From Paenibacillus sp. UNC499MF (GTDB lineage Bacteria; Bacillota; Bacilli; Paenibacillales; NBRC-103111), in the NCBI RefSeq assembly GCF_900107975.1, contig NZ_FNVF01000014.1, positions 1-64,000 on the forward strand: DNA of 64,000 bases, read 5' to 3'. A model generated the notes under the pieces. It saw nothing but the letters and a program-made list of their open reading frames with translations. It searched no databases and had not been told where the DNA came from. Positions 1-8,723 of this stretch are shown here, in pieces. Within the stretch, counting starts at the first letter, position 1. Each line of letters begins with the position of its first letter. A program made the translations under genes and the position numbers.

Positions 1-28
1 TGCTGCCGTGGCGTGCTGCCGCAGACGT

Positions 29-232
29 CTAGCAGCAGCGGGAGATTTTCCCGTCCTTGGCGTCGTAGCGGTTGTCCTGGGCCTGGCGGAAAAATTCCGC
101 ACGGCTCAGCACAGGCTGGTCTTTGTGGGCTTCTTTCATATGGGCCACATAAGTCTCGTAGTGGGGAACGCCGACCAGTAGATGGATGAACTGGCTGCGG
201 TAGCTCCAAATGAGTTTCAGGCGCTTAAACAT
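29..232 (-). CDS. YbdD/YjiX family small protein
   Basis: A basic protein of 67 residues starting MFKRLKLIW and ending in a Cys-Cys pair. It matches the small YbdD/YjiX (DUF466) proteins that follow carbon-starvation transporters of the CstA/BtsT type; the HYETYVAHM core and the late DAKDGK stretch are typical. Members are thought to assist the neighbouring transporter, but the mechanism is not established. The ATG at 232 lies inside the end of cstA (8-base overlap), so translation is probably coupled to it. A longer reading to 286 exists, but it would overlap cstA further and adds residues unlike the family. The family assignment is confident; the role is inferred. Confidence 0.85.
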   Translation of the reverse strand: MFKRLKLIWSYRSQFIHLLVGVPHYETYVAHMKEAHKDQPVLSRAEFFRQAQDNRYDAKDGKISRCC

Positions 233-2315
233 ATTTCGTCGCCTCGGATCCGCCCTTCCCGCCGCGCGGGATATACGGGGCCTCATAGAGATCCAGCGGT
301 TTGTTCGAAATCGCCTTCAGCCATACGCGGATGGCCGAGATAAACACGATGAGCACCACGATCATGAAAAATCCGCACAAGGCCGCGTCGATATAATCGT
401 TCATCACGATTTGCTTCATCTGGGCGGCCGTCTTGGCAGGGGCCAAGATTTTGCCGCTGTCCAGCGCGCTCTGGAACTGCTTGGCGTGAGAAAGAAAGCC
501 GATGTTCGCTTTCTCGTGGAACAGCTTCTGCCAGCCGGCGGACATGGTCACGATAAGCAGCCACGTTGTGGGCAGGAGCGTGACCCAGGCGTACGCCTTT
601 TTGCCCATTTTGAACAAAATGGTCGTCCCCAGCACGAGCGCGATCCCCGCCAGCATCTGGTTGGCGATGCCGAAGAGGGCCCACAAGGAGTTGATGCCCC
701 CCAGCGGGTCTACAACGCCTTGATAGAGGAAATACCCCCAGCCCGCCACGCAGAGAGCCGTAGCGATAAGGTTGCCGACCGTGGACCGGGTATCCCCCAG
801 CGACTTGCTGGCATAACCCAGCAGATCCTGGATAAGAAAACGGCCCACGCGGGTGCCCGCGTCGATCGTCGTCAGGATGAACAAGGCTTCGAACAGGATG
901 GCGAAGTGATACCAGAACGCCATCATCGTTTTGCCGCCGATCACGCCGGACAAGATTTGCGCCATGCCGATGGCGAAGGTAGGCGCGCCGCCCGTCCGCG
1001 AGAGGATGGTACTCTCGCCGATGTCCTTGGACAGCGTGGTCAGCTGCTCCGGCGTGATGGTGAAGCCCCAGTTCGTGATGGTCGCCGCCGCGGTCGCCAC
1101 ATCGGTACCGCCCAGCGCCGCCGCGGACGAGTTAATCGCGAAGTAAGTGCCGGGCGTGATGATGCAGGCGGCGATCAGCGCCATGATGGCGACGAACGAT
1201 TCGACCAGCATCGCGCCGTAGCCGATCGGACGCGCGTGGGATTCGCGTTCCAGCATTTTGGGCGTCGTGCCGGACGAAATCAGCGCGTGGAAGCCCGACA
1301 CGGAGCCGCAGGCGATGGTAATAAACAGGAACGGGAACAAGTTCCCGGCGAAGACGGGGCCGGTTCCGTCGATAAACCGGGTCGTGGCCGGCATGGACAG
1401 ATCCGGCAGGACGAAAATAATGCCAAGCGCGAGTCCGATGATCGTTCCGACTTTCAGGAACGTGCTGAGATAGTCCCGGGGAGCGAGAAGCAGCCAGACC
1501 GGCATGACGGAAGCGAAAAAGCCGTAGGCGATCATCATCAGAGCGATAGTTTCCCCGCTGAAGGAGAAGAGCGGTGCCAGCGATGCGCTCTCGGCGACGA
1601 ATTTGCCTCCGATGAGGGATAGAATCAGCAGAACGACGCCGATAAGGGAAGCTTCACCGACGCGGCCGGGCCGTATGTAACGCATATACACACCCATCAG
1701 GAGTGCGATCGGTATGGTGGCGGCAATCGTGAACATACCCCACGGGCTGCCGATCAGCGCTTTGACGACGACGAGCCCGAGCACGGCGAGAAGAATGATC
1801 ATAATGCCGAGAATGCCCAGCATGGCGATCGTGCCCGTCACCCTGCCGATTTCGTCCTTGATCATATCGCCGAGCGATTTACCGTTTCTGCGCGTTGAAG
1901 CGAAAAGAATGACGAAATCCTGGACGGCGCCGCCCAGAATAACGCCAAGAATGATCCATAGCGTTCCGGGCAGATAGCCCATCTGCGCGGCAAGTACGGG
2001 GCCTACGAGGGGGCCCGCGCCGGCAATGGCCGCGAAATGGTGCCCGAACAGCACCCACTTGTTCGTCGGCACATAGTCTTTGCCGTCGTTGTTCAGCTCT
2101 GCGGGTGTTTTCCGGTTGTCGTCAAGCACGAATACTTTGCGGGCGAGAAACCGGCTGTAGAACCGGTAGGCGACCGCATAACAGCTCACGGCCGCAATGA
2201 CGAGCCAGGCGGCATTGATCGACTCCCCGCGGTTAAGTGCGACAAGCCCGAAAGCGAACGCGCCGACAATGGAAATCACCCCCCAGAGCAAGATTGATTT
2301 CCATCCGTTTTTCAT
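225..2315 (-). CDS. cstA: Carbon starvation protein CstA family transporter
   Basis: A 696-residue polytopic membrane protein, the usual CstA length, with well over a dozen hydrophobic segments. The N-terminal third carries the family block around FGHHFAAIAGAGPLVGPV (about residues 90-110), followed by QDFVILFASTRRNGKSLG. CstA-family members are peptide or pyruvate transporters induced when preferred carbon runs out; which substrate applies here cannot be read from sequence. The start is supported by an AGGAGG-like site just upstream (minus strand, near 2325). It overlaps the following ybdD gene, forming a two-gene operon. A CcpA cre-like site sits on the promoter, which fits catabolite repression. 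Family membership is near certain; the substrate is unknown. Confidence 0.95.
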   Translation of the reverse strand: MKNGWKSILLWGVISIVGAFAFGLVALNRGESINAAWLVIAAVSCYAVAYRFYSRFLARKVFVLDDNRKTPAELNNDGKDYVPTNKWVLFGHHFAAIAGAGPLVGPVLAAQMGYLPGTLWIILGVILGGAVQDFVILFASTRRNGKSLGDMIKDEIGRVTGTIAMLGILGIMIILLAVLGLVVVKALIGSPWGMFTIAATIPIALLMGVYMRYIRPGRVGEASLIGVVLLILSLIGGKFVAESASLAPLFSFSGETIALMMIAYGFFASVMPVWLLLAPRDYLSTFLKVGTIIGLALGIIFVLPDLSMPATTRFIDGTGPVFAGNLFPFLFITIACGSVSGFHALISSGTTPKMLERESHARPIGYGAMLVESFVAIMALIAACIITPGTYFAINSSAAALGGTDVATAAATITNWGFTITPEQLTTLSKDIGESTILSRTGGAPTFAIGMAQILSGVIGGKTMMAFWYHFAILFEALFILTTIDAGTRVGRFLIQDLLGYASKSLGDTRSTVGNLIATALCVAGWGYFLYQGVVDPLGGINSLWALFGIANQMLAGIALVLGTTILFKMGKKAYAWVTLLPTTWLLIVTMSAGWQKLFHEKANIGFLSHAKQFQSALDSGKILAPAKTAAQMKQIVMNDYIDAALCGFFMIVVLIVFISAIRVWLKAISNKPLDLYEAPYIPRGGKGGSEATKYV

Positions 2316-2340
2316 AAATACGCCTCCTTACTGGTTATTA

Positions 2341-2354
2341 TGGTAACGTTTACA
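2341..2354. promoter_or_regulatory. Candidate CcpA cre site at the cstA promoter
   Basis: Read on the minus strand, the 14-mer TGTAAACGTTACCA matches the Bacillus cre consensus TGWAANCGNTNWCA at 13 of 14 positions. It lies directly downstream of the cstA -10 element and should cover the transcription start, a position from which CcpA represses. Binding is inferred. Confidence 0.65.
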
Positions 2355-2357
2355 AGT

Positions 2358-2366
2358 AGTATAGCA
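2358..2366 (-). promoter_or_regulatory. Extended -10 promoter of cstA-ybdD
   Basis: On the minus strand TGC-TATACT forms an extended -10 element about 45 bases upstream of the cstA start codon. No good -35 hexamer is visible at 17 bases, as is common for extended -10 promoters. The predicted start falls inside the cre-like box. Confidence 0.55.
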
Positions 2367-2522
2367 GGTTTTTCCCGGTTGAGAAGAGTCTGGGTGACCA
2401 AACCGTTTTCAAAAACGCGAGATTTTCGACGCATAAACAAGCTAGCGCGTAAAAAGAAGAAATGTAAGCGCATTAGGGGATTTCTTTGGCTTAAATCGGT
2501 TTAAAACCAATCTCCCCATATC

Positions 2523-2551
2523 TTTACAAAGCACGTACGGAGGTGTAACAT
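2523..2551 (+). promoter_or_regulatory. Candidate promoter of the kdp riboswitch transcript
   Basis: TTTACA, a 17-base spacer, then TAACAT lie just upstream of the first riboswitch, where the leader must begin. The -35 is good and the -10 is weak (4 of 6), so the assignment is tentative. Confidence 0.4.
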
Positions 2552-2577
2552 TCATTCCATCAATTGAAAAAAACAGT

Positions 2578-2831
2578 TTCTTGCTTTCGCTGAATTTCCC
2601 CATCCGGGGAAGCGGGGGAACCATCGCAGCATTGATCCGGTGTGAGAGCCGGAGCCGTGTCTGCAGGGGTGAATCCTGAAGCGCCGGAACCCATGGATCC
2701 GGCAATCAGGTAGGGCGACTCTCACCGCCCGAATCCGACAGCTAACCTCGTAAGCGCATGAGTTCGGGAGGGGTTGAAGAAGCTTGTGATCGGCATCGAC
2801 CACAGGGACTTCGTTTCGCTGTGGTTTTGTT
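2578..2831 (+). promoter_or_regulatory. c-di-AMP riboswitch 1 (ydaO/yuaA) with terminator
   Basis: The conserved ydaO/yuaA blocks occur in order: CGCTGAATTT (about 2588), GCGGGGGAACC, GGGGTGAATCC, TAGGGCGACTCTC, CCCGAATCCGACAGCTAACC and TCGTAAGCG (ending about 2758). This class binds c-di-AMP and usually switches transcription off. A hairpin pairing ACCACAG (2799) with CTGTGGT (2819-2825), followed by TTTGTT, forms its own terminator-like expression platform at 2799-2831. It is the first of two complete aptamers in tandem. Confidence 0.9.
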
Positions 2832-2869
2832 ATGTGCAAAAACATCCGAAAATGAAAAATGTGCCAAAA

Positions 2870-3147
2870 AATGAACATGCGTTTTTATCGCTGAGTTTCC
2901 GTGTGAAGCGGAAAACGGGGGAACCAACGAGGACTTGCAGGCCTGAAGGCCGGTCCTCATGGGGTGAATCCAGAAGCGGCATCCGTGCCGTTATGGTAGG
3001 GCGACTCTCACGCCCGAATCCGACAGCTAACCTCGTAAGCGTACCGAGAGAGGCGACTGCTATCGCGCTTCGGCCATAGTCTTTTTTAGGCTGTGACCGT
3101 CAAGAAGCCGCGTGAAGAGTTCCTCTTCCGCAGGCTTCTTTTTTTGC
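2870..3147 (+). promoter_or_regulatory. c-di-AMP riboswitch 2 (ydaO/yuaA) with terminator
   Basis: A second full set of ydaO/yuaA blocks: CGCTGAGTTTCC (about 2890), ACGGGGGAACCAA, GGGGTGAATCC, TAGGGCGACTCTC, CCCGAATCCGACAGCTAACC and TCGTAAGCG (ending about 3040). It is followed by a long, strong terminator at about 3099-3147 in which AAGAAGCC, GCG and GAAGAG pair with CTCTTC, CGC and GGCTTCTT before a run of seven T. Everything downstream to kdpC would be controlled by it. High c-di-AMP (potassium-replete cells) is expected to stop transcription of the uptake genes. Confidence 0.93.
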
Positions 3148-3175
3148 TGCCCAAAACATGAAAGAGGGATAAAAA

Positions 3176-3616
3176 GTGGACGAGAGAAAGATCCAAACCT
3201 ATACGTTGGTTTCCGCACCGAATGTCACCGGCGAGAACTTTATTAAACTGCTGAATATTTACCGCAAACCCTTCGCGGCGCTTGTTAATAACCCCGTGGA
3301 AGGACAGCGGATGAAGAAGCTGGGAGTCCGGCATCTCGTGGAGGTGGATACCGTGCGCCACGAAGCCTGGGAAGTCCCGGAGCTTCCGATCGGTGACGTG
3401 TATCTTTTCGAAGACAGCCTGCCGCTTTGCTGCCGGTATCTTCAGATGGTCCGCAGCTGGACAACCGGAACGATTTACGTGGTGAAAACGAACGCCACAC
3501 CGCGGTTGATTTATAAAGCGCTCGGCGCCGACCATGTGGTGCATACGAATACCCGTCAGGTCTCTTTCCTGCTTGGAGCGGCACCGGGCCAGGTGCCCGA
3601 GGAAGCTTTGCGCTGA
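3176..3616 (+). CDS. Conserved-looking hypothetical protein at the head of the kdp operon
   Basis: A soluble protein of 146 residues with a GTG start and a good upstream GAGGGA ribosome site. It has no signal peptide and no membrane segment. Alternating hydrophobic strands and helices (YTLVSAPN at the start, then ALVNNP, HLVEVDT, DVYLFED, TIYVVKTN and HVVHTNTRQVSFLL) suggest an alpha/beta fold of Rossmann type. It is the first gene after the riboswitch terminator and is followed 69 bases later by the small peptides of the Kdp system, so it should be made only when c-di-AMP is low. I do not recognise the family. A regulatory or assembly role in potassium uptake is guessed from position only. 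Codon use is like that of its neighbours. Confidence 0.75.
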   Translation: MDERKIQTYTLVSAPNVTGENFIKLLNIYRKPFAALVNNPVEGQRMKKLGVRHLVEVDTVRHEAWEVPELPIGDVYLFEDSLPLCCRYLQMVRSWTTGTIYVVKTNATPRLIYKALGADHVVHTNTRQVSFLLGAAPGQVPEEALR

Positions 3617-3685
3617 ATTTGCGGAACAATTTGTGCGAACGATAAAGAATAACCCTATAAATAGGAAAGAAAGGAGCCGGCGCGC

Positions 3686-3796
3686 ATGACGGATCTTTAT
3701 ATGATTTTGCTGCTGGCAGTCATTTATTTCATTTTTTACGGATTTCTGCTCTGGTGTGACCATGCTGCGGACGGCCCGGAAGGCGGCCGTTCATGA
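3686..3796 (+). CDS. Small single-pass membrane peptide upstream of KdpF
   Basis: A 36-residue peptide starting MTDLYMILLL with one transmembrane stretch (about residues 5-22), then CDHAADGPEGGRS. A strong AAGGAGCC-type ribosome site lies 9 bases before the ATG. Its TGA overlaps the kdpF start as ATGA, so the two are probably translationally coupled. Similar tiny one-helix peptides are found just before kdpF in many kdp operons, often unannotated. It may be a KdpF-like stabilising subunit or a leader peptide. The gene is supported by the ribosome site, the coupling and the helix; the function is inferred. Confidence 0.6.
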   Translation: MTDLYMILLLAVIYFIFYGFLLWCDHAADGPEGGRS

Positions 3797-3870
3797 TGAT
3801 TATCGCGCTTTTTACGGCAGGGCTTTTCCTGTATCTGATATACGCGCTTATTCATCCGGAGAAATTTTAA
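3793..3870 (+). CDS. kdpF: KdpF, small subunit of the K+-transporting ATPase
   Basis: A 25-residue membrane peptide starting MMIIALFTAGLF and ending YALIHPEKF. One helix is followed by the family tail pattern Y-A-L-x-x-P-E-K-F. KdpF stabilises the KdpFABC complex in the membrane. The start overlaps the stop of the preceding small peptide (ATGA). kdpA begins 58 bases downstream with its own strong ribosome site. It is too short for most gene finders but an excellent match to the family. Confidence 0.9.
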   Translation: MMIIALFTAGLFLYLIYALIHPEKF

Positions 3871-3928
3871 GGCGCCTGCGGGCGCCCGGAGAACCCTGCG
3901 CGGAGTTGTTTGAGGAGGATCGGAATCT

Positions 3929-5608
3929 ATGGAGATATTGCAAATTTTAATCGTAATCGCGGTGCTTTGCCTGCTGGTGAAGCCGCTTGGCACTTATATT
4001 TATCACGTTTTCTCGAATGAAAAAAACCGGACGGACAAATGGTTCGGCTGGCTGGAAAGACCCATTTACAAGCTTGCGGGCATCCGCAGCGAGCACGGCA
4101 TGACGTGGAAAAAATATGCGGGCAGCCTCGTGCTGACCAACATCGTGCTTGTGGCGGTCGGGTATTTGATCCTGCGCCTGCAGCGCGCTCTTCCTTTTAA
4201 CCCGAACGGGATCAACAATATGGAAGCGACTTTGTCGTTCAATACGATCATCAGCTTTATGACCAACACGAACCTGCAGCACTACAGCGGGGAAACGGGG
4301 CTGTCCTATTTCTCGCAGATGGCGGTCATCATGATGATGATGTTCACGTCCGCCGTAACGGGAATCGTGGTCGCGATCGCGTTTATCCGCGGGCTGACGT
4401 CCAAAGGCAGCACCATCGGCAACTTTTTTACCGATTTTGTAAAAGGCCACACGCGTCTGCTGCTGCCGCTGGCCATCGTCGTTACGCTGCTGCTTGTCGG
4501 CCTGAAGGTGCCGCAAACGCTGGACCCGTCGCTGGCCGCAAAGCCGCTTGAAGGCGGAGAGCAGCAAATCGCTATCGGACCGGTAGCGTCGCTTGTGTCC
4601 ATCAAGCATTTGGGTACGAACGGAGGCGGATTTTTCGGAGTGAACTCTTCCCATCCGTTTGAGAATCCGTCCCCGCTGACCAACGTGATCGAAATGCTGT
4701 CCATGTGGTGTATTCCGGCCTCATTGACCTATACCTTCGGACGGTTTGCGAAGAACCGGAAACAGGGCTGGGTTATTTTTACGGCCATGATGACGTTGTT
4801 CCTGGTCTTCCTGTCGGTCGCCTTCTTCTCGGAAAAGGCCGGCAATCCCGCCTTAAATGCCCTTGGAGCGGATTCGTCCATCGGCAGTATGGAAGGCAAA
4901 GAGGTGCGGTTCGGCATTGCCCAGTCCGCGCTGTTTACTACGGTAACGACGGCGGCTACGACAGGGTCCGTCAATAACATGCACGACACGCTCACGCCGC
5001 TGGGCGGAATGGTTCCGCTCGCCCAAATGATGCTGAACTGCGTATTCGGCGGGGACGGAGTCGGGCTGGTCAATATGCTCATGTACGCCATTCTGGCCGT
5101 CTTTCTGGCGGGGCTTATGGTCGGCCGGACCCCGGAATTTCTGGGACGCAAAATCGAGTCCCGCGAGATGAAACTGATCGCCGTCGCGATTCTGGCGCAT
5201 CCGCTTATTATTCTGGCTCCTACGGCGCTCGCCTTTATGACGGAGCTTGGCAAAGGAGCGGTCACCAACCCGGGGTTCCACGGAATCTCTCAAGTGCTGT
5301 ACGAGTTCACGTCGTCGGCGGCCAATAACGGCTCCGGCTTCGAGGGCCTTGCGGACAATACGCCGTTCTGGAACGTTTCCACAGGTATTGTGATGCTGCT
5401 TGGCCGTTACGTGTCGATCATCGCCCTTCTGGGTGTGGCCGGCTCGCTGGGCCGCAAGCAGTGGGTTCCGGAAACAATCGGTACGTTCCGTACGGACAAT
5501 GCCTTGTTTACCGGGATCGTGGTAGGAACGGTCGTCATCATTGGGGCGCTCACCTTCCTACCGGTACTCGCGCTTGGTCCGGTGGCTGAATATTTGACAT
5601 TGCGTTAA
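3929..5608 (+). CDS. kdpA: K+-transporting ATPase subunit A
   Basis: A 559-residue polytopic protein of typical KdpA length, related to the Trk/Ktr superfamily. It forms the potassium-selective pore of the KdpFABC pump. The family block with GTNGGGFFGVNSSHPFENP (about residues 230-248) is clear, as are SFMTNTNLQHYSGE (about 110) and the late SSAANNGSGFEGL selectivity-loop region (about 463). The ATG follows TTTGAGGAGG at about 10 bases. kdpB follows after 20 bases. No defects were seen. The gene lies in the c-di-AMP-riboswitch-controlled transcript. Confidence 0.97.
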   Translation: MEILQILIVIAVLCLLVKPLGTYIYHVFSNEKNRTDKWFGWLERPIYKLAGIRSEHGMTWKKYAGSLVLTNIVLVAVGYLILRLQRALPFNPNGINNMEATLSFNTIISFMTNTNLQHYSGETGLSYFSQMAVIMMMMFTSAVTGIVVAIAFIRGLTSKGSTIGNFFTDFVKGHTRLLLPLAIVVTLLLVGLKVPQTLDPSLAAKPLEGGEQQIAIGPVASLVSIKHLGTNGGGFFGVNSSHPFENPSPLTNVIEMLSMWCIPASLTYTFGRFAKNRKQGWVIFTAMMTLFLVFLSVAFFSEKAGNPALNALGADSSIGSMEGKEVRFGIAQSALFTTVTTAATTGSVNNMHDTLTPLGGMVPLAQMMLNCVFGGDGVGLVNMLMYAILAVFLAGLMVGRTPEFLGRKIESREMKLIAVAILAHPLIILAPTALAFMTELGKGAVTNPGFHGISQVLYEFTSSAANNGSGFEGLADNTPFWNVSTGIVMLLGRYVSIIALLGVAGSLGRKQWVPETIGTFRTDNALFTGIVVGTVVIIGALTFLPVLALGPVAEYLTLR

Positions 5609-5628
5609 TAACGATGGGGTGAAAACGG

Positions 5629-7674
5629 ATGAACTCAAATGCTTCTCAAACGAAACGAAAATCAATGCTGAGCGGGGATATCGTCAAACAGGCGGTCGCG
5701 CAAAGCTTTCTTAAATTAAATCCGGTTACGATGATGAAAAATCCCGTGATGTTCGTGGTAGAAATCGGAACCTTCATGGTTCTACTGATGACGGTACTGC
5801 CGGGCTACTTCGGAACGCAGGACCGGATCGGGTTTAACTTGACCGTATTTCTGATTTTGCTCTTCACGGTGCTGTTCGCCAACTTTGCCGAGGCGCTGGC
5901 GGAAGGCAGGGGGAAAGCCCAGGCGGACTCGCTTAAGAAATCCAAGCAGGAAATTCAAGCCAACAAGGTGGTCGGCAGCGGCATCAAAGTCGTTCCGTCC
6001 ACGGAACTCCGCAAGGGCGACATCGTCGCTGTCGCCCAGGGAGAAATGATTCCCGGCGACGGGGAAGTGATAGAAGGGCTGGCCTCTGTGGATGAATCGG
6101 CGATTACGGGTGAATCCGCGCCGGTCATTAAAGAAGCGGGCGGCGATTTCAGCTCCGTTACGGGCGGCACGCGGGTCGTGAGCGACGCGATCCGTGTAAG
6201 GATTACGAGCGATCCCGGCGAGTCTTTCATCGACCGGATGATTTCCCTCGTGGAGGGAGCGTCCCGTCAAAAGACGCCGAACGAAATCGCGCTGAACACG
6301 CTGCTTATTACGCTGACGCTTATTTTTCTGATCGTGGTCGTTACGCTGAAGCCCATCGCGGGGTTCGTGAATGTCGAGCTGGATACGGCCGTCCTGATCG
6401 CCCTGCTCGTCTGCCTCATTCCGACGACGATCGGCGCTCTGCTGTCCGCTATCGGGATCGCGGGGATGGACCGGGTCACCCAGTTCAACGTCCTGGCCAT
6501 GTCGGGTAAAGCGGTCGAAGCGGCCGGAGACATCAATACGATCATTCTGGACAAAACGGGAACCATCACATTCGGAAACCGGATGGCCAGCGAATTTATC
6601 CCGGTAGGCGGCGCCTCTACGGGCGAAGCGGCTGCCTGGGCGGCCGTCAGCTCGGTGAAAGACGAAACGCCGGAAGGACGCTCCGTGCTGGAGCTGATGA
6701 AGAAGCAGCACCTGGTTTACGAGCCCTCTCTCGCGGAAGGCGGGGAGTTTATCGACTTTAAAGCCGAAACCAGGATGAGCGGCATCGACTTGAAAGACGG
6801 GAGAAAAGTGCGCAAGGGCGCGGTAGACGCCGTCGTCCGCTGGGTGCAGGAGCAGGGCGGTACGGTTCCCGCCGATCTTAAGGCTAACGGGGACGCGATC
6901 GCTACGGAAGGCGGGACTCCGCTCGCCGTAGCCGTGGACGGCAGGGTGTACGGCCTGATTTACTTGAAGGATACCGTGAAGCCCGGCATGAAGGAGCGTT
7001 TCGATACCTTGCGCCAAATGGGGATCAAAACGATCATGTGCACCGGCGACAACCCGCTCACGGCGGCTACCATCGCCAAAGAAGCCGGCGTGGACGGCTT
7101 TATCGCCGAGAGCAAGCCGGAGGATAAAATCGCCGTGATCCGCAAGGAGCAGGCGGAAGGCAAGCTTGTCGCGATGACCGGCGACGGCACGAACGACGCC
7201 CCGGCGCTTGCCCAGGCCGACGTGGGCCTGGCGATGAACAGCGGCACCATCGCTGCCAAAGAAGCGGCCAACATGGTCGATCTGGACTCCGATCCGTCCA
7301 AGATCATTGAAGTGGTCGGCATCGGCAAGCAGCTGCTGATGACACGAGGGGCGCTTACCACCTTCTCGATCGCCAACGACATCGCCAAATATTTCGCGAT
7401 CATCCCGGCGATGTTTATGCTGGCGATTCCGCAGATGGAAGCTCTCAACATCATGCGGCTGGGGTCGCCCCTGTCGGCGGTTCTGTCCGCGCTTATCTTC
7501 AACGCGGTCATCATTCCGCTGCTCATTCCTCTTGCGATGAAGGGAGTCAAGTACCGCCCGATGAGCTCGACAAAGCTGCTCGGCCGGAACCTTTTTGTTT
7601 ACGGGCTGGGCGGAGTCGTCGTTCCTTTTATCGGAATCAAAATGATTGATCTGGTCGTTCATGTCTGGATCTAG
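5629..7674 (+). CDS. kdpB: K+-transporting ATPase catalytic subunit B
   Basis: A 681-residue P-type ATPase of the KdpB type. The actuator motif ITGESAP is at about residues 163-169. The phosphorylated aspartate is D308 in DKTGTIT, and the hinge [19 protein letters not shown] is near residue 520. It has the short KdpB membrane layout, with about seven helices and a hydrophobic pair at residues 35-85. It hydrolyses ATP to drive K+ through KdpA. Length and motifs are complete. The start ATG follows GGGGTG. A 133-base gap precedes kdpC, longer than the rest of the operon. Confidence 0.97.
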   Translation: MNSNASQTKRKSMLSGDIVKQAVAQSFLKLNPVTMMKNPVMFVVEIGTFMVLLMTVLPGYFGTQDRIGFNLTVFLILLFTVLFANFAEALAEGRGKAQADSLKKSKQEIQANKVVGSGIKVVPSTELRKGDIVAVAQGEMIPGDGEVIEGLASVDESAITGESAPVIKEAGGDFSSVTGGTRVVSDAIRVRITSDPGESFIDRMISLVEGASRQKTPNEIALNTLLITLTLIFLIVVVTLKPIAGFVNVELDTAVLIALLVCLIPTTIGALLSAIGIAGMDRVTQFNVLAMSGKAVEAAGDINTIILDKTGTITFGNRMASEFIPVGGASTGEAAAWAAVSSVKDETPEGRSVLELMKKQHLVYEPSLAEGGEFIDFKAETRMSGIDLKDGRKVRKGAVDAVVRWVQEQGGTVPADLKANGDAIATEGGTPLAVAVDGRVYGLIYLKDTVKPGMKERFDTLRQMGIKTIMCTGDNPLTAATIAKEAGVDGFIAESKPEDKIAVIRKEQAEGKLVAMTGDGTNDAPALAQADVGLAMNSGTIAAKEAANMVDLDSDPSKIIEVVGIGKQLLMTRGALTTFSIANDIAKYFAIIPAMFMLAIPQMEALNIMRLGSPLSAVLSALIFNAVIIPLLIPLAMKGVKYRPMSSTKLLGRNLFVYGLGGVVVPFIGIKMIDLVVHVWI

Positions 7675-7807
7675 GATCTGTTTTCATGAACACCGAAGCC
7701 ATAAAAGCGCAAATGAATGGCAGAAAATGCGCTGCAACCAAAGAACAACCACAGGCCGGGAATGCCTCTCGAAGGCTTCTCCCGGTATAAGAGAGGATTG
7801 AAAGAGG

Positions 7808-8425
7808 ATGAATCCAGGCACTTCGGTACCTAAAGAAAACGGCGAGTGGAACGGATCCGTCTTGTCTATTGCCGTCCGTATCAGCATATTGTTTATCGTG
7901 CTGTGCGGGATTATTTATCCGCTTGTGTCGACAGGACTGGCACAGGTCATTTTCCCCAAGCAGGCCAACGGCAGTGTCATCAAGAACGAGCAGGGGGACA
8001 TCGTCGGCTCGGAGCTGATCGGGCAACTGTTTACAGATCCGAAGTATTTTCACGGCCGTGTCTCCTCCATTGAGTATAAAGCGGAGGCTTCGGGCTCGAA
8101 CAACTATGCGCCTTCCAAACCCGAACTGGTCAAGCGCACACAGGAATCCATCGATACATGGAAAAAGGAAAACCCGGACGTGCCCGTCAATCAAGTGCCG
8201 ATTTCCTTGCTCACGAACTCATCTTCGGGTCTCGACCCGCATATTACGCCAGAATCGGCTGAAGTCCAGATTCCCCGTATTGCTCAAGTGACGGGAGTAT
8301 CGACTGCCCAGCTTCAGGAACTGGTGAAAAAACATACGGCCGGCCGGGACCTTGGCGTGTTCGGCGAGCCTCGTGTGAATGTGCTGGAATTAAATCTGGA
8401 TTTGAAAAAGGCAGCCGGGAAATAA
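7808..8425 (+). CDS. kdpC: K+-transporting ATPase subunit C
   Basis: 205 residues, slightly longer than most KdpC proteins (about 190). An N-terminal membrane helix (about residues 16-40, ending in LSTGLAQVIFPKQANGS) is followed by the soluble domain with GSELIGQLFTDPKYFHGR and SSGLDPHITPESAEVQIPRI, both diagnostic. KdpC assists nucleotide binding in the pump. The ATG has GAAAGAGG directly upstream. The 133 bases before it contain a 34-codon open frame (7686-7790) with no coding signature. The operon terminator follows at 8447. Confidence 0.96.
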   Translation: MNPGTSVPKENGEWNGSVLSIAVRISILFIVLCGIIYPLVSTGLAQVIFPKQANGSVIKNEQGDIVGSELIGQLFTDPKYFHGRVSSIEYKAEASGSNNYAPSKPELVKRTQESIDTWKKENPDVPVNQVPISLLTNSSSGLDPHITPESAEVQIPRIAQVTGVSTAQLQELVKKHTAGRDLGVFGEPRVNVLELNLDLKKAAGK

Positions 8426-8446
8426 CCGGATACCTGCACACTAATT

Positions 8447-8482
8447 AACGCATGTCCGATCCGATCAGGGGGCATGCGTTTT
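8447..8482 (+). terminator. Terminator after kdpC
   Basis: AACGCATG pairs with CATGCGTT across an 18-base loop and is followed by TT. The T tract is short, so termination may be partial. The 240 bases from here to 8723 hold no gene; the AT-rich ACTATTATATATAGT at about 8536-8550 may be part of a promoter for the next gene. Confidence 0.55.
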
Positions 8483-8723
8483 GCAAATTTTCAAGGCGAA
8501 AAAAACCGAATTTATACGTATGAAAAATGTGTCTCTACTATTATATATAGTCCCTTTGCAGTCCGAGCATACGGACCCACGTTTTCGAAACGCTAATGCT
8601 TGCATGATGCTTACAAGACGGCGGGAATTTCGTGGGAGAATAGTGTGAGGTATAGGATGCGTCGTTTATGATGCCGGGGCAAACTTTAGAACATGGGACA
8701 AGGAACGGGAAAGGAGCCGGAGG

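Noticed and set aside
210-1622. 470-codon plus-strand frame opposite cstA
   Set aside because: Its product is an Arg/His/Gly-rich shadow of cstA with no ribosome site or known motif.
5782-7662. 626-codon minus-strand frame opposite kdpB
   Set aside because: Long antisense frame of a GC-rich gene; the translation is Arg/His/Asp-rich and lacks domains, while kdpB is complete.
7686-7790. 34-codon frame between kdpB and kdpC
   Set aside because: No ribosome site, no membrane helix and an unremarkable sequence.
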